A DNA stretch of 64,000 bases. Origin: Petrosia ficiformis (lineage: Eukaryota; Porifera; Demospongiae; Haplosclerida; Petrosiidae). This document shows, piece by piece, positions 1-13,000 of this stretch (position 1 is its first letter; each line of letters begins with the position of its first letter). The stretch covers positions 5,191,678 through 5,255,677 of the forward strand of contig OX345646.1 of NCBI GenBank assembly GCA_947044365.1, written 5' to 3'. Below the pieces are notes generated by a model. It saw only the letters and a list, made by a program, of their open reading frames with translations. It was not told the DNA's origin and did not search any database. A program made the position numbers and the translations under genes.

Positions 1-2524
1 ATAGTAACAATACCACAACCTACAGACTATTTATAGTATCCAAACAACATACAATGATACTGTCTGGAATGTATGATGTGATGGTACATGAAGAAGCACC
101 CCTGAAATGAGGACACCCCTGCAATCAGGATACTTACATCTTTCCCAAGGTTCCATTGTACTCCACTACCCAAAATTAATATGAAATATTTTAATTTTTA
201 TCTGCTCCTGAAACACATTTCGATAGTGTTTTCATGTTAACCTGGGTATATTAGTGGTTTATATGTTACTCCATTATGGTTCTCAACCTTCAATTATTGA
301 CTTTAAGCCTACTATTAATTGAGTGCATCCACTAAATTGGGTGATTCTAAAATGCTCGTATTTAGCATGTATTAGTTTTAGTGAATTTCTGAGCCATGCT
401 TAATATGTCTAATAAATTATTAAATGATCATGAAATTTATTTTTTTAGCATGTACTAATTTTAATGATTATTACTTAAGTCACTAAAATTAGTACATGCA
501 ATTAAAAGTATAGTTAAGGTACATGTATAATCTCATCATCAATACATGGAATCTGGTTGTTGATTTTACAGACTTAACCAAACAATAACTTCTAGAATTG
601 ATTACACGACACCAACAAATTACACACCAATATCCTGAACTTAAAATTGATAACATATAAACAAGTCAGTCATTGTAAACAGTATTGAAATTCAATATAA
701 AGATATTATAAACGTACAGCTAACACACAAGCACATATCAGTATGCTATATCCAATATCTGGCAAAATCAAATGCGCAATTTTGTTTATAAATAATGATA
801 TCATGAGAGTGAATATTTATTACATGACACCACAAAGCACACACCAATATCCTGAGTTTACAATAATAATAATTATTATAAAATTAATTATAGGCCAATG
901 TACACATAATTAATATTAGTACTATGCTGAACTATAAACAGTGTACAATTATGTATCATTATTTAATGATATTGACTATCACCAACTAAGCGCACACCAA
1001 TACAGTATATGTCAATACAAAGTCACCACACAGTACAGTAATTACAGTAGTTTCATTTCCACACTACAGTAGTTCAACAGTAGTTTTGACAGTAATCGGT
1101 GTACTTGTCAATTAAACACCACAGTAGTGAGACAGTAGTTACTATACTATACTGACAGTAGAACTAAGAAAAGTTAAACAGGTATTCTTTGGGATTTTCG
1201 ATTCCATGAATCACTATCATTATCATCGTCAACAAATGCGTTAAAAGGGTTAACAATGATGTATATCTTTATTTTTATAACTGTTGAGTGCTGACTGTAA
1301 CAGGTGCCAACAGATCCACTCAATGTCATCAGTGGAGTATCTCCCTAGACTCCTAGTTGGCTATGTGCTTATGCACATGGATGTGGGGCTTTGCCTCCCT
1401 TCATTTTAACAAACATCTGTTTTGCCCCTCCTTTTCAACTTTCTAAATGGAGTACTGGTTAGTATATGTAGAGTTTGTTTTTGTGCTTATTTAGTTCTGA
1501 AGATTACACTTGTGCTTCAATCGCAATTATGAGTTGTAACAACGGGCATTACTGGTACTGTCTTCTATTCAGATTTGCAGGCAAACATTTTGAACAACTT
1601 AGGTTTACACTGCAAAAACAAAATAGGGCTTAATAGTACAGCTACAAGGATTTAACAATTAGTTGGTTGATACATACGTCTAATGCCATAGATACTTTGT
1701 ACAAATTATATTTAATTAGTTGATGTACTATAATTTTAGGCTGTCTACTCATAATTATATCATGTCAAAGATTTTGTATAATTTATACTAAAGTACATGG
1801 AATTGTATCTGATCATCAAAAGAATTTGGAAACCTGCAAACAAATCATTTAATTTATAGTGTAGCAATACTTGGTGCACATTATATTGTAGTAACATTGT
1901 GCATGTAGCCACAACATTCTGTTAAACAATGATTGACAAACTAAATTGAAATTCATGCTATTTCGTAACCAATATAATATCACTGTTATTTTGACGATTT
2001 AGTGTAGAGTTTGTGTTTGTGCTTATTAAGCTCTGAAGATTACACCTGTGCTTCCATATTTTTAGAGCAATTAATATAATGCGAGTTGTACATATAACAG
2101 TGAACATCCGTTATATTACCCGTGCTGTCTTTTATTCAGGAAGATATAGATTTGCAGACGAACATCTTGAAAAACTTAGGTATATAGTCATAACTAATTA
2201 TAATAATTATGTATATCTTATTGTAGTTTCTGTTTTTCACAAGGACCAGGAATATATCAATAGGAGGGGCTGGCTATGTGAAACTATTCTCAGATGCCAG
2301 ATATATTTTGTCTTCACAGGCTTGCATCTTCAGTTAACTCTTCTCAGTAGAACGCCTATTATTGTACTATAGATGAAATGTATAATAATTACATAATTGC
2401 ATACATATTGTGTATATATTATGAACCATAATACACCTATACATAGACGATACATGTATGACAGTTCATAATACACAATATAGTGATTTGATTGCAGTTG
2501 TGTGGGATGTGCCCTGACTTTCAA
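1..2524. other. Intergenic flank of the receptor array (left edge)
   Basis: No gene is supported here. The stretch is the intergenic part of an array unit. It holds a hairpin at 449-498, a truncated copy of MITE family 1 near 1005-1160 lacking its right terminal repeat, and two partial copies (about 1290-1640 and 2000-2180) of an exon-like block that recurs in every unit. The 3' end of a preceding receptor gene should lie just left of position 1. Confidence 0.7.
449..498. repeat. Intergenic hairpin conserved in every array unit
   Basis: Two arms of about 15 bp, 'catgtactaatttta' and its reverse complement, are separated by about 20 bp. The same hairpin recurs near 8279-8329, 16135-16186, 22791-22843, 29502-29552 and 31035-31087, so it was copied with the unit. 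It may be the tip of an old foldback element. Function is unknown. Confidence 0.6.
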
Positions 2525-2532
2525 TATAAATA
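2525..2532 (+). promoter_or_regulatory. TATA box of receptor gene 1
   Basis: TATAAATA lies 129 bp before the ATG, inside a block of about 100 bp that is nearly the same in front of all four genes. The block runs from 'gttgtgtgggatgtgccctg' through the TATA box to 'gtgagctaagtcactctc'. Conservation of sequence and spacing supports a core promoter and implies a 5' UTR of roughly 95-100 nt. Confidence 0.7.
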
Positions 2533-2653
2533 CAGTGAGCTAAGTCACTCTCTTATATATTACTAGTTTGTTTCTGGTCTTGTATATAGACTGTGATATA
2601 AATCTTGAGCAGACAGGCTCCAGTTTTCGCTCTCCTTGTATTGTGGTATTCAC

Positions 2654-5600
2654 ATGATGTCACTACTAATTCTCAATCAAAAGGTTTTGTATCTCATACT
2701 GTTGATCACTTTACTGTATGGATTAATATCAGCTAATCAAAATATCACTATATATGTTCAAGAAGATGGAATTGACAAAGCAGAATGTATGGAAGGAAAT
2801 GAATCTATTCCATGTCATACATTGTCCTATATCTTGAATCAGATCAATAATAGAAAGAATGACACCTTTAATGGAACAAACATTTCAGTGTATGTGTATA
2901 TAACATACTATCAAGTAATAACTAATTTGTCACATATACAGTTACTAGTTAACTTGTATCTTATTGGAGTTGATAATCCTGTTCTTGAATTCACTGGAAT
3001 TGATAATTTCTTTACTCTTCAAGGTGGAGGTTCTTTTTATGCTGAAAATATTACCTATTACAATATTTCGGTATTATTTTACTTCGTTGTAACAGTGAGA
3101 TTTAATAAGTGCGTATTCACTAGTAGAGATAGCGCACTAGTTGATATTGAAATTTTGTACATAGAGAACATTTACAATCTTACCATAAGCAACTGCTTAT
3201 TTCATAACAATGATGCTCAATTATACGCAATTGTAGTAATTCAAAATGTATCAAATGTGGAAATATCTGGATGTGAATTCTATCAAAATGAAAATCAAAT
3301 ATTGATCACTTTCAAACAGGTTTACAATCTTACTATAAGCAAATGTTTATTTCGCAACAATGGTGCTCAATTAGCACTCATAGCGATTCAAAATGTATCA
3401 AATGTGGAAATATCTGGATGTGAATTTTCTCAAATCGAAGGTCAAATGTATCTTATACGGATCAGTTTAGAACAATTTCACAATTATTTTACAATAAGCA
3501 ACTGTTTATTTCATAACAATGATGCTCAGTCAGACCTTATATGGATTGATGATGCATTTAACATGGAAATATCTGGATGTGAATTCTATCAAAACGATGG
3601 TCAAACATTGATCAGTTTCCAACAAGTTTACAATTTTACTATAAGCAACTGTTTATTTCATAACAATGATGCTGCTCAATCATACCTTATATGGAGTGCA
3701 AATGCATCAAATGTGGAAATATCTGGATGTGAATTCTATCAAAACAAAGGTCAATATGATCTTATATTATTGACCGGTTTAGAACAATTTCACAATCTCA
3801 TAACTATAAGCAACTGTTTATTTCATAACAATGATGCTCAATTATACGCACTTGTAGGGATTCTAGATTTATCAAATGTAGAAATATCTGGATGTGAATT
3901 CTATCAAAACGAAGGTCAAACATATCTTATATTATTGACTGGTTTAAAACAGTTTTACAATCTTATAACTATAAGCAACTGCTTATTTAATAACAATGAT
4001 GCTCAATTAACACTTCTAGGGATTCTAAATGTATCAAATGTGGAAACATCTGAATGTGAATTCTATCAAAACAAAGGTCAAACGTATCTTATGTGGATCG
4101 GCTCAGAACAATTTCACAATCATATAACTATAAGCAACTGTTTATTTCATAACAATGATGCTCAAATAACACTTATATCGATTCAACGTGCATTTAATGT
4201 GGAAATATCTAGTAGTGAATTCTATCAAAACAAAGGTCAAACATATCTTATATATCCCAGTTTAGAACAAATTCACAATCTTACTATAAGCAACTGTTTA
4301 TTTTGCAACAATGATGCTCAACAAGAACTTATAGTGATTGTTGATGTGTTTAATGTAGAAATATCTGGATGTAATTTCTATCAGAACAAAGGCCAAGATG
4401 TTCTTATATTAGTATTGATTAAATCGGGATATACATTTGACATGGATAATTGCAGTATTTATGACAACAATGATATAAAAGACACAATACTTCATTTCGA
4501 AAATTCAAACTCTGAGTCAATGCTTACTATAACTAATTGTCTGTTCTCTAATAACACATCTGGTGGGAACATTTTGGAAATTATGTGTGATAGATTATAC
4601 ATGGCAAATATAAATCTTGTAAGTAACAAGATAAAATGGATAGAATATAGTATCATACTAATAACAGCAATATTTTCCTCTCACGAACAGAATTTGCACA
4701 TATCTAATATTAATTTTATTAACAACACTGGAACAGGACTTAAGCTGAAAGAGGTAGGAGTGTATTTCAACAATATAACATTTTATAACAACACTGGAGT
4801 TTATGGAGGAGGAATGTCATTGTATCGCACACGTATCAATCTCACTGGACTTATAATATTTGAAAGAAATACAGCTGTTTTTGGTGGAGCCATTTATATT
4901 GCAACAGCTGAGATACTTTACCATTCATATTGTACTACATTTGAACAAATAACATTTTCCAATAATTCTGGAGGTACACTTGGACCTGATGTTTTTATTG
5001 AGGATGGATTTTCAGCTCGTGATATAATTCATTTTACCTTTCCATGTATTAATGAAACTATACCAATTTCTGTAAGGGGAGACCACATCATTTCTGGTCC
5101 ATACAATATTACAATTAATCCACAAAGTAATTCCACAATTACTCTGTTTCTTGGACAGAAGTTCAAATATTCAGCTAAAGTTACTGATTATTTTGGTAAC
5201 TTGACATCTTGTTTAGTAAATACTATCTTAGAATGTGGAAATACGTTTTGTGAACATGTGCAATTAACCGGTGAGACACAATCATTGCTTTCAACTGGTA
5301 ATTTCACAACTAATTTATATTTGACATCTAATGTTGAACACCATGATTATTCAATAAAACTTCGGTTTTTATGCTTGAATACAAATGCTGAAGCGTATGC
5401 AAATGTGAATCTAACAACTTGTCCTTTGGGATATGTTTTTAAAACACCTCAAATATCTCAACCAATCCAAGGGACATGTGAATGTGTGGATATAGCTAGT
5501 GATAATGTACAGTGTGATTTTGTGTTGGGTGTAGCATGTACTAGACTTGGTTACTGGTTAGGTAAAATTAATGCTGATAATGCACTGGAGGATACTCTCA

Positions 5601-7009
5601 TTGACACAGCTCCATGTCAGTATCCATATTGTAAGACTGACTTACCACCTTGTCCGATCATAGGACTCGTTCAGACTTATAACCAGCTTCCTACTACTGA
5701 AGATGAACAATGTAATGGATTATATGGTGGATTATTGTGTAGAAGCTGTAGAGAAAATGCTGTTTTTAGTTTTGAAGCTGTTAATTGTATTCCATCTTCA
5801 AATTGTGAACCATGGCAACCTTATGTTACTTTAGTACTTGTAGTTGTATTCCAACTTGTTCTGGGATTTGCGATTGTAATAGTACTAAAAGCAAGCTTTA
5901 AGACAGGTATTGGACATTTGTATGGACCTCTATTCTTCATTGCTGTACTCAGACTCGTACCTTTTGGATACTACAAACAATATGTTCAGCTAGAATTCAC
6001 TATTTCAATATTTCAATCAGCTCTTTTGCTTAATTTAGAGGTTTTTGGTAAAATTCCATGGTGTTTCTTCTCCAATATTAATCCACTACTGAACTACTCT
6101 CTTCATTTCCTTGGTCCATTTATTATTGCAGTTGTACTATTATCAACAGTATTACTAGCTCGATATTATCCAAGACAATTCTTGTCTATACAGAGTTCAC
6201 CAGTTCAAGCTATCTGTCTTCTCATTCTTCTTTCCTTCTGGTCTGTTTCTGATACTTGTATTCAGCTATTGAAACCTACTACTACGCTGAGTGGAGTTAC
6301 AGGATGGAGAGTTGCTCTTCAACCAAATACACAATACCTCAAAGATCCATATCATATTGTCACTTGGATAATTTCAACAGTTCTTCTCGTATTTTTACTC
6401 GTCCCTTTCATTTTATTGCTGTTTTTGTCACCACTTTTAAGACGTAAGATCAACCTCACTCGTATTCAACCATTACTCGATGCATTCCAGTCGTGTTATG
6501 ATGACAAGTTTCGCTGGTACTCGGGAGTATATCTACTATCCTGGATACTTTTAAACATCAATATGCCTTACTATGTGATGGAGATTATTCTTGTTGCTAT
6601 TAGCACATTACATTTCATGATACAGCCTTACAAGTATCGATGGCTGAATATTGTTGATACACTCTTACTAGCTGATCTAAACCTGTTTGTTTCCTTGACA
6701 TCAGTCGATTCATCAAATAGTATACATAAAGAGACAGTTCCTATTAGTTACATATTGGTAGTGTTACCTCTGACATATATTACAATTGGTGTAGTGTGGA
6801 TTATTAGTGTGATTATAATAAAATGGTGCAAATGTAAAATGTTTACTGGCAAGAATACTAATGAAGAAGAAATGGTGAATTTACTAGAAGATGAGGAAGA
6901 AGAGGAGGTAGTGGACAGTGGAGATAGAGACATTCATATTGGAGTAAGTTCAACAGTTGTGGAGCGTCCTGTTTGTAGGAGAGAATCTCTGATATTTGAT
7001 GATAATTAA
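2654..7009 (+). CDS. Beta-helix repeat multi-pass membrane protein, array copy 1
   Basis: Single-exon gene, 1451 aa. I chose the ATG at 2654 because the frame is open upstream only through non-ATG codons, and a signal peptide starts here (MMSLLILNQKVLYL..., likely cut after Ala27). Residues about 45-170 form an N-terminal domain with a Cys pair (ECMEGNESIPCHTL). Residues about 173-595 hold eight two-rung repeats: rung A 'TISNCLFHNNDAQ', rung B 'VEISGCEFYQN'. One Cys per rung and stacked Asn are typical of right-handed parallel beta-helices. A PMP-like 'FERNTAVFGGAIY' follows near 735-749, then a Cys-rich region (about 922-1052, 'GLYGGLLCRSCRE'), 8-9 membrane helices (about 1057-1390) and an acidic tail with a kinase-type RRES site. 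The product is probably at the cell surface, with its ligand unknown. Function is not established. Confidence 0.88.
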   Translation: MMSLLILNQKVLYLILLITLLYGLISANQNITIYVQEDGIDKAECMEGNESIPCHTLSYILNQINNRKNDTFNGTNISVYVYITYYQVITNLSHIQLLVNLYLIGVDNPVLEFTGIDNFFTLQGGGSFYAENITYYNISVLFYFVVTVRFNKCVFTSRDSALVDIEILYIENIYNLTISNCLFHNNDAQLYAIVVIQNVSNVEISGCEFYQNENQILITFKQVYNLTISKCLFRNNGAQLALIAIQNVSNVEISGCEFSQIEGQMYLIRISLEQFHNYFTISNCLFHNNDAQSDLIWIDDAFNMEISGCEFYQNDGQTLISFQQVYNFTISNCLFHNNDAAQSYLIWSANASNVEISGCEFYQNKGQYDLILLTGLEQFHNLITISNCLFHNNDAQLYALVGILDLSNVEISGCEFYQNEGQTYLILLTGLKQFYNLITISNCLFNNNDAQLTLLGILNVSNVETSECEFYQNKGQTYLMWIGSEQFHNHITISNCLFHNNDAQITLISIQRAFNVEISSSEFYQNKGQTYLIYPSLEQIHNLTISNCLFCNNDAQQELIVIVDVFNVEISGCNFYQNKGQDVLILVLIKSGYTFDMDNCSIYDNNDIKDTILHFENSNSESMLTITNCLFSNNTSGGNILEIMCDRLYMANINLVSNKIKWIEYSIILITAIFSSHEQNLHISNINFINNTGTGLKLKEVGVYFNNITFYNNTGVYGGGMSLYRTRINLTGLIIFERNTAVFGGAIYIATAEILYHSYCTTFEQITFSNNSGGTLGPDVFIEDGFSARDIIHFTFPCINETIPISVRGDHIISGPYNITINPQSNSTITLFLGQKFKYSAKVTDYFGNLTSCLVNTILECGNTFCEHVQLTGETQSLLSTGNFTTNLYLTSNVEHHDYSIKLRFLCLNTNAEAYANVNLTTCPLGYVFKTPQISQPIQGTCECVDIASDNVQCDFVLGVACTRLGYWLGKINADNALEDTLIDTAPCQYPYCKTDLPPCPIIGLVQTYNQLPTTEDEQCNGLYGGLLCRSCRENAVFSFEAVNCIPSSNCEPWQPYVTLVLVVVFQLVLGFAIVIVLKASFKTGIGHLYGPLFFIAVLRLVPFGYYKQYVQLEFTISIFQSALLLNLEVFGKIPWCFFSNINPLLNYSLHFLGPFIIAVVLLSTVLLARYYPRQFLSIQSSPVQAICLLILLSFWSVSDTCIQLLKPTTTLSGVTGWRVALQPNTQYLKDPYHIVTWIISTVLLVFLLVPFILLLFLSPLLRRKINLTRIQPLLDAFQSCYDDKFRWYSGVYLLSWILLNINMPYYVMEIILVAISTLHFMIQPYKYRWLNIVDTLLLADLNLFVSLTSVDSSNSIHKETVPISYILVVLPLTYITIGVVWIISVIIIKWCKCKMFTGKNTNEEEMVNLLEDEEEEEVVDSGDRDIHIGVSSTVVERPVCRRESLIFDDN

Positions 7010-7206
7010 AAAACAATTTCATATCTGTGATTGGGTTAATTATGAATTTGATGTTTTAATTTGTCATGTAACATATATGTACTTTAGTTTAAATAATACT
7101 AGCTACTTGTGTAGTAAATGCACAAAATTTTATTGAATGTTTTCTTGTCAATGGATCGATTAACTTACTGATAAGATATGTTATGTAATTTACAGAAACA
7201 TCACAA

Positions 7207-7212
7207 AATAAA
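7207..7212 (+). terminator. Possible poly(A) signal of receptor gene 1
   Basis: AATAAA lies 198 bp after the stop codon. The matching position in copies 3 and 4 reads AATGAA and in copy 2 is changed further, so either variants are tolerated or another site is used. Confidence 0.35.
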
Positions 7213-9239
7213 ATTGAAATCTGACTTAATATACTGTTCTACTATGCTTGGGCATGCAATACTGTGGTTATTATAATAGTTAATACACTGTAGTAATGAG
7301 GTTATTTATTATACAGGAGTACATTTTATACATAATTATTCTGTTATTGTGGTAATGTCAGGAATTGTTAATACATGGAATAATGACTTGTTTTACTATA
7401 CTGGACTGCATCTCTTATTAATTAACAAACGAAATCATTATAATTCTAAGCAAGATGTAAGCAGAAGCATTATTATCGATTTTGAGTAATCATTGTCAGG
7501 CTATTAGTGAATCTCACTTAGATCACTCAGACACAGAGGGTATATTATTAATCATACTAGCTATTGTTGGCTTAATAGGTGTGGTAATGGTTAGTATTGC
7601 AATGGGTATCTTAACTAAATTCCAATTAGAGTCTCGGTAAAGGAACTAATGTTTTTACTGCTTATTGGTATCACACTTTGTTTTTTTTTTATCAGTCTTT
7701 TTTATCCTTAAGCCTTCCATTCTATGTAATTATGTTATTTGCTGATTAAAATTGGTTATAAAGTATTGAGGACACTTTGAAATGAGTACACCTTTGTACT
7801 ACGTACACTTACAAATGTCCCAAAACATCAAATATAAATTCACTCCAGTCACTACTACAAATAGTAACATAACCACAACCTACAGACTATTTATAGTATC
7901 CAAACAACATACAATGATACTGTCTAGAATGTATGATGTGATGTTACATGAAGTCCCACCCATGAAATGAAGACACCCCTGCAATCAGGACACTTACATA
8001 TGTCCGAAGGATCCATTGTACTCCACTACCCAAAATTATTTTAATTTTTATCTGCTCCTGAAACACATTTTGATAGTGTTTTCAAGTTAACCTGGTTATA
8101 TTACTGGTTTATATGTTAGTCTATTATGGTTCTCAACATTCAATTATTGACTTTAAGCGTCTACTAAATTCAGTGATTCTAAAACACTCATATTTAGCAT
8201 GTATTAATTTTAGCGAATTTCAGAGCCATGCTTCAATGCTTTATAAATTATTAAATGATCATGAAATTTATTTTTTTAGCGTGTACTAATTTTAATGATT
8301 ATTACTTAAGTCACTAAAATTAGTACATACAATTAAAAGTATAGTTAAGGTACATGTATAATCTCATCATCAATACATGGAATCTGGTTGTTGATTTTAC
8401 AGACTTAATCAAACAATAACTTCTAGAATTGATTACATGACACCCAAAAATTACACACCCATATCCTGAACTTAAAATTGATAACATATACAAAAATTCA
8501 GTCATTGTAAACAGTATTGAAATTCAATACAAAGATAATTATTATAAACGTACAGCTAACAGCCTAACACACAAAACACACATCAATATGCTATATCCAA
8601 TATCTGGCAAATTCAATTGCGCAATTTTGTTTATTAATATCATTAGACAGAATATTTATTACATGACACTGCAAAGCACACACCAATATCCTGAGTTTAC
8701 AATAATAAAATTGATTATAGGCCTAATTAATACTAGCACTATGTTGTACATTTATGTATTATGTGAGCGGGGTGTTCACAATATCTGGCATATTTAATTG
8801 CACGTTTTGTTTATATCATTAGTGAATATTGATTACATGACACCACAAAGCATCCTGAGTTTACAATAATAATTATAATTATAAAATTAATTATAGGCCA
8901 ATGTACACATAATTAATATTAGTAGTACTATACACAGTGTAATAAACATAATTATGTATTATTGTATCATACAGTACAGTATTTACTCAGTAGTTTCATT
9001 TCCACACTACAGTAGTTCAACAGTAGTTTTAACATAAATTGGCGTACTTGTCAATTGAACATCACAGTAGTGAGACAGTAATTATTATACTATACTGACA
9101 GTAGAACTAAGAAAAGTTAAACAGGTATTCTTTGGGATTTTCGATTCCATGAATCATTATCATTATCATCGTCAACAAATGCGTTAAAAGGGTTAACAAT
9201 GATGTATATCTTTAGTTTTATAACTGTTGAGTGCTGACT

Positions 9240-9570
9240 GTAACAGGTGCCAACAGATTCACTCAATGTCATCAAACGTCCTAGTTGGCTATGTGCTTAC
9301 GCACACAGATGTGGGGCTTTGCCTCCCTTTATTTCAACAAACATATGTTTTGCCCCTCCTTGTCAACTTTCTAAATGGAGCACTGGTTAGTATATATTAG
9401 TTTGTGTTTGTGCTTATTAAGCTCTGAAGATTACACCTGTGCTTCCATATTTTTAGAGCAATTATATAATGCGAGTTGTACATATAACAGTGAACAATCT
9501 GTTATATTACCGGTGCTGTCTTCTATTCAGGAAGATGTAGAACTGCCGACGAACATCTTGAACAACTTAG
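9240..9570 (+). pseudogene. Exon-like conserved block, probably a decayed exon set
   Basis: This block recurs about 0.5-1 kb upstream of the genes (about 1290-1640, 2000-2180, 16970-17300, partly 23620-23810). It has splice-like edges: 'tcttctattcag' before 'gaagatgtagatttgcagac', and 'actggttagtatatgtag'. In this copy one frame is open and would read like '...LSSIQEDVELPTNILNNL'. Other copies carry stop codons, so it looks like exon remnants of some other gene carried inside the unit. I do not recognise the protein. Confidence 0.3.
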
Positions 9571-9969
9571 GTTTATAGTCATAACTCGTAATTATGTATA
9601 TCTTATTGTTTTTATTTAGTTTCTGTTTTCACAAGGACTATTAAGTAACAGGAACATATCAGTGGGTGGGGCTGGCTATGTGAAACTATTCTCAGATGCC
9701 AGATATATTTTGTCTTCACAAGTTTGCATCCTTGGTTAACTCTTCTCTGTAGAACACCTATTATTGTACTATTATTATTGTTAATAATTACAAATGAAAT
9801 GTATAGTAATCAATAATCACACAATTGCATGCATATTGTGTATTATATTATGAACTATAATACACCTATACATAGACGTACAGTACAATACATGTATTAC
9901 AGTTCATAATGCACAACATAGTTTACTTTAATTTGATTGCAGTTGTGTGGGATGTGCCCTGACTTTCAA

Positions 9970-9977
9970 TATAAATA
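9970..9977 (+). promoter_or_regulatory. TATA box of receptor gene 2
   Basis: TATAAATA lies 130 bp before the ATG, in the same promoter block as copy 1. Confidence 0.7.
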
Positions 9978-10099
9978 CAGTGAGCTAAGTCACTCTCTTA
10001 TATATTACTAGTTTGTTTCTAGTCTTGTATACAGTGCTGTGATATAAATCTTGAGCAGACAGGCTCCAGGTTTCTCTCTCCTTGTATTGTGGTATTCAC

Positions 10100-13000
10100 A
10101 TGATGTCACTGCTAATTATCAATCAAAAGGTTTTGTATCTCGTATTGTTGATCACTTTACTGTATGGATTAATATCAGCTAATCAAAATATCACTATATA
10201 TGTTCAAGAAGATGGAATTGACCAATCAGAATGTATGGAAGGAAATGAATCTATTCCATGTCATACATTGTCCTATGTCTTGAATCAGATCAATAATAGA
10301 AGTAATGACACCTTTAATGGAACAAACATTTCAGTGTATGTGTATATAACATACTATCAAGAAATAACTCATTTGTCACATATACAGTTACTAGTTAACT
10401 TGTATCTTATTGGAGTTGATAATCCCATTCTTGACTTCAGTGGAATTGATGATTTCTTTACTCTTTTTGGTGGAGTTTCTTTTTATGCCGACAATATTAC
10501 CTTTCACAAGATTTCAGTATCATTTTACTCCCTTGTAACAGTGAGACTTAATAAGTGCATATTCACTAGTGGAGATAGCACACTAGCTGATATTGAAATT
10601 TTGCACTTAGAGAACATTTACAATCTTACCATAAGCAACTGTTTATTTCGCAACAATAATGCTCACTCAGCATTTATTCCAATTCAAAATGTATCAATTG
10701 TGGAAATATCTGGATGTAAATTCTATCAAAACAAAGATCAAATATTGATTGGTTTCAAACAAGTTTACAATCTTACTATAAGCAACTGTTCATTTCGTAA
10801 CAATGATGCTCAATTAGTACTCATAGTGCTTCAAAATGTATCAAATGTGGGAATATCTGGATGTGAGTTCTATCAAAACGAAGGTCAAACATATCTTATA
10901 TCGATTGGTTCTGAACAATTTCACAATCTTATAACTATAAGCAACTGTTTATTTCATAACAATGATGCTCAATTATACGCACTTGTAGAAATTCAAAATG
11001 TTTTAAATGTCGAAATATCTGGATGTGAATTCTATCAAAACGAAGGTCAAACGTATCTTATATGGTCCAATTTTGAACAAGTTCACAATCTTATTATAAG
11101 CAGCTGTTCATTTCATAACAATGATGCTCAATCAACACTTATAGTGGTTTATAATGTATTAAATGTGGAAATATCTGGATGTGAATTCTATAAAAACAAA
11201 GATCAAAAGCATCTTATATTGATCGGTCCCCAACAAGTTCACAATCTTATTATAAGCAACTGTTCATTTTATAACAATGATGCTCAATCAGAACTTATAG
11301 GAATTGGAAATGTATTAAATGTGGAAATATCTGAATGTGAATTCTATCAAAACAAAAATCAAATATTGATTGGTTTCAAACAAGTTTACAATTTTAATAT
11401 AAGCAACTGTTCATTTCATAACAATGATGCTCAACAAGGTCTTATAGCAATTGATAGTATATTTAATGTGGAAATATCTGGATGTGAGTTCTATCAAAAC
11501 GAATATCAAATATTAATCATTTTCGAACAAGTTTACAAACTTACTATAAACATCTGTGTATTTCATAACAATAGTGCTCAATTATCTACACTTGTATGGA
11601 TTCTAAATGTATCAAATGTGGAAATATCTGGATGTGAATTCTATCAAAACAGTCAATCGAATCTTATATGGATCAGTTTAGAACAATTTCACAATCCTGT
11701 ATCTATAAGCAACTGTTCATTTCATAACAATGATGCTCAACAAGCACTTATAGCGATTGATTTTGTCTTTAATGCAGAAATATCTGGATGTGAATTCTAT
11801 CAAAACAAAGGTCAAGAGTATATTATATGGATCGGTTTACAACAATTTCACAATCTTATAACTATAAGCAACTGCTTATTTTATAACAATGATGCTCAAT
11901 TATACGCACTTGTAGGGATTCAAAATGCTTCATATGTGGAAATATCTGGATGTGAATTCTATCAAAACAAAGTTCAAACGTATCTTATATGGCCCAGTAC
12001 AGAACAAGTTCACAATCTTACTATAAGCAACTGTTTATTTCATAACAATGATGCTCAACAAGCACTTATAGCGATTGATCTTGTCTTTAATGCAGAAATA
12101 TCTGGATGTGAATTCTATCAAAACAAAGGTCAACAGTATCTTATAGTAGTACTGACCAGTAATTGGAGATATTTATTTGACATGGATAATTGCAGTATTT
12201 ATGACAACAATGATATAAATAACACAATATTTCGTTTGGAAACTGCAAACTCTGAATCAATATTTACTATCACTAATTGTCTGTTCTCTAATAACACATC
12301 TGGTGGGAACATTTTTGAAATTATGAGTGATAAATTATACATGTCAAATTTAAATCTTATAAGTAACAAGATAAAATGGATTGAATATAGTATCATACGA
12401 ATAACATCAATATATCGCTATAATGAACAGAATTTGAACATATCTAATATTAATTTTATTAACAACACTGGAACAGGACTTAAACTGAAAGAGGCAACAG
12501 TGTATTTCAACAATATAAAATTTTATAACAACACTGGAGTTTATGGAGGAGGAATGTCATTGCATCAAACACATATCTATCTCACTGGACCTCTAATATT
12601 TGAAAGAAATACAGCTCTGTTTGGTGGAGCCATTTATATTGCAACAGCTGAGATCCATATCAATGCATATTGCACTACATTTGAACAAATAACATTTACC
12701 AGTAATTCTGCAGGTACAATTGGACCTGATGTTTTTATTGCTGATGGATTTGCAGTTAGTCATATAATTTATTATACCTTTATGTGTATTAATAACACTA
12801 TATCAAATCATGTAAGGGGAGACCATATCATTTCTGGACCATACAATATTACCATTAATCCGAAAAGTAATTCCACAATTACTCTGTTTCCTGGACAGAA
12901 ATTGACATATTCAGCTAACGTTATTGATTATTTTGGTAACTTGACATCTTGTTTAGTAAATATTAATTTTGAATGTGGAAATAATCTTTGTGAACATGTG

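Larger units (their letters stand above)
7013..9969. other. Intergenic spacer between receptor genes 1 and 2
   Basis: Shared array flank: a 3' UTR-like stretch, then remnants of a family of TIR elements with recurring 'gaggacacc' and 'cccctgcaatcaggacac' motifs, the conserved hairpin (about 8279), truncated MITE family 1 (about 8985-9110) and the exon-like block (about 9240-9570). I see no intact gene. Confidence 0.7.

Noticed and set aside
9375..9578. A small secreted protein gene upstream of copy 2.
   Set aside because: Open only in this unit; the same sequence in other units has stop codons, so it is listed as a decayed exon-like block.
12199..12396. Antisense frames inside the receptor genes (also at 6748, 14473, 21795, 26228 and 28514).
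   Set aside because: They mirror the conserved coding strand, vary with it, and have no promoter or domain of their own.
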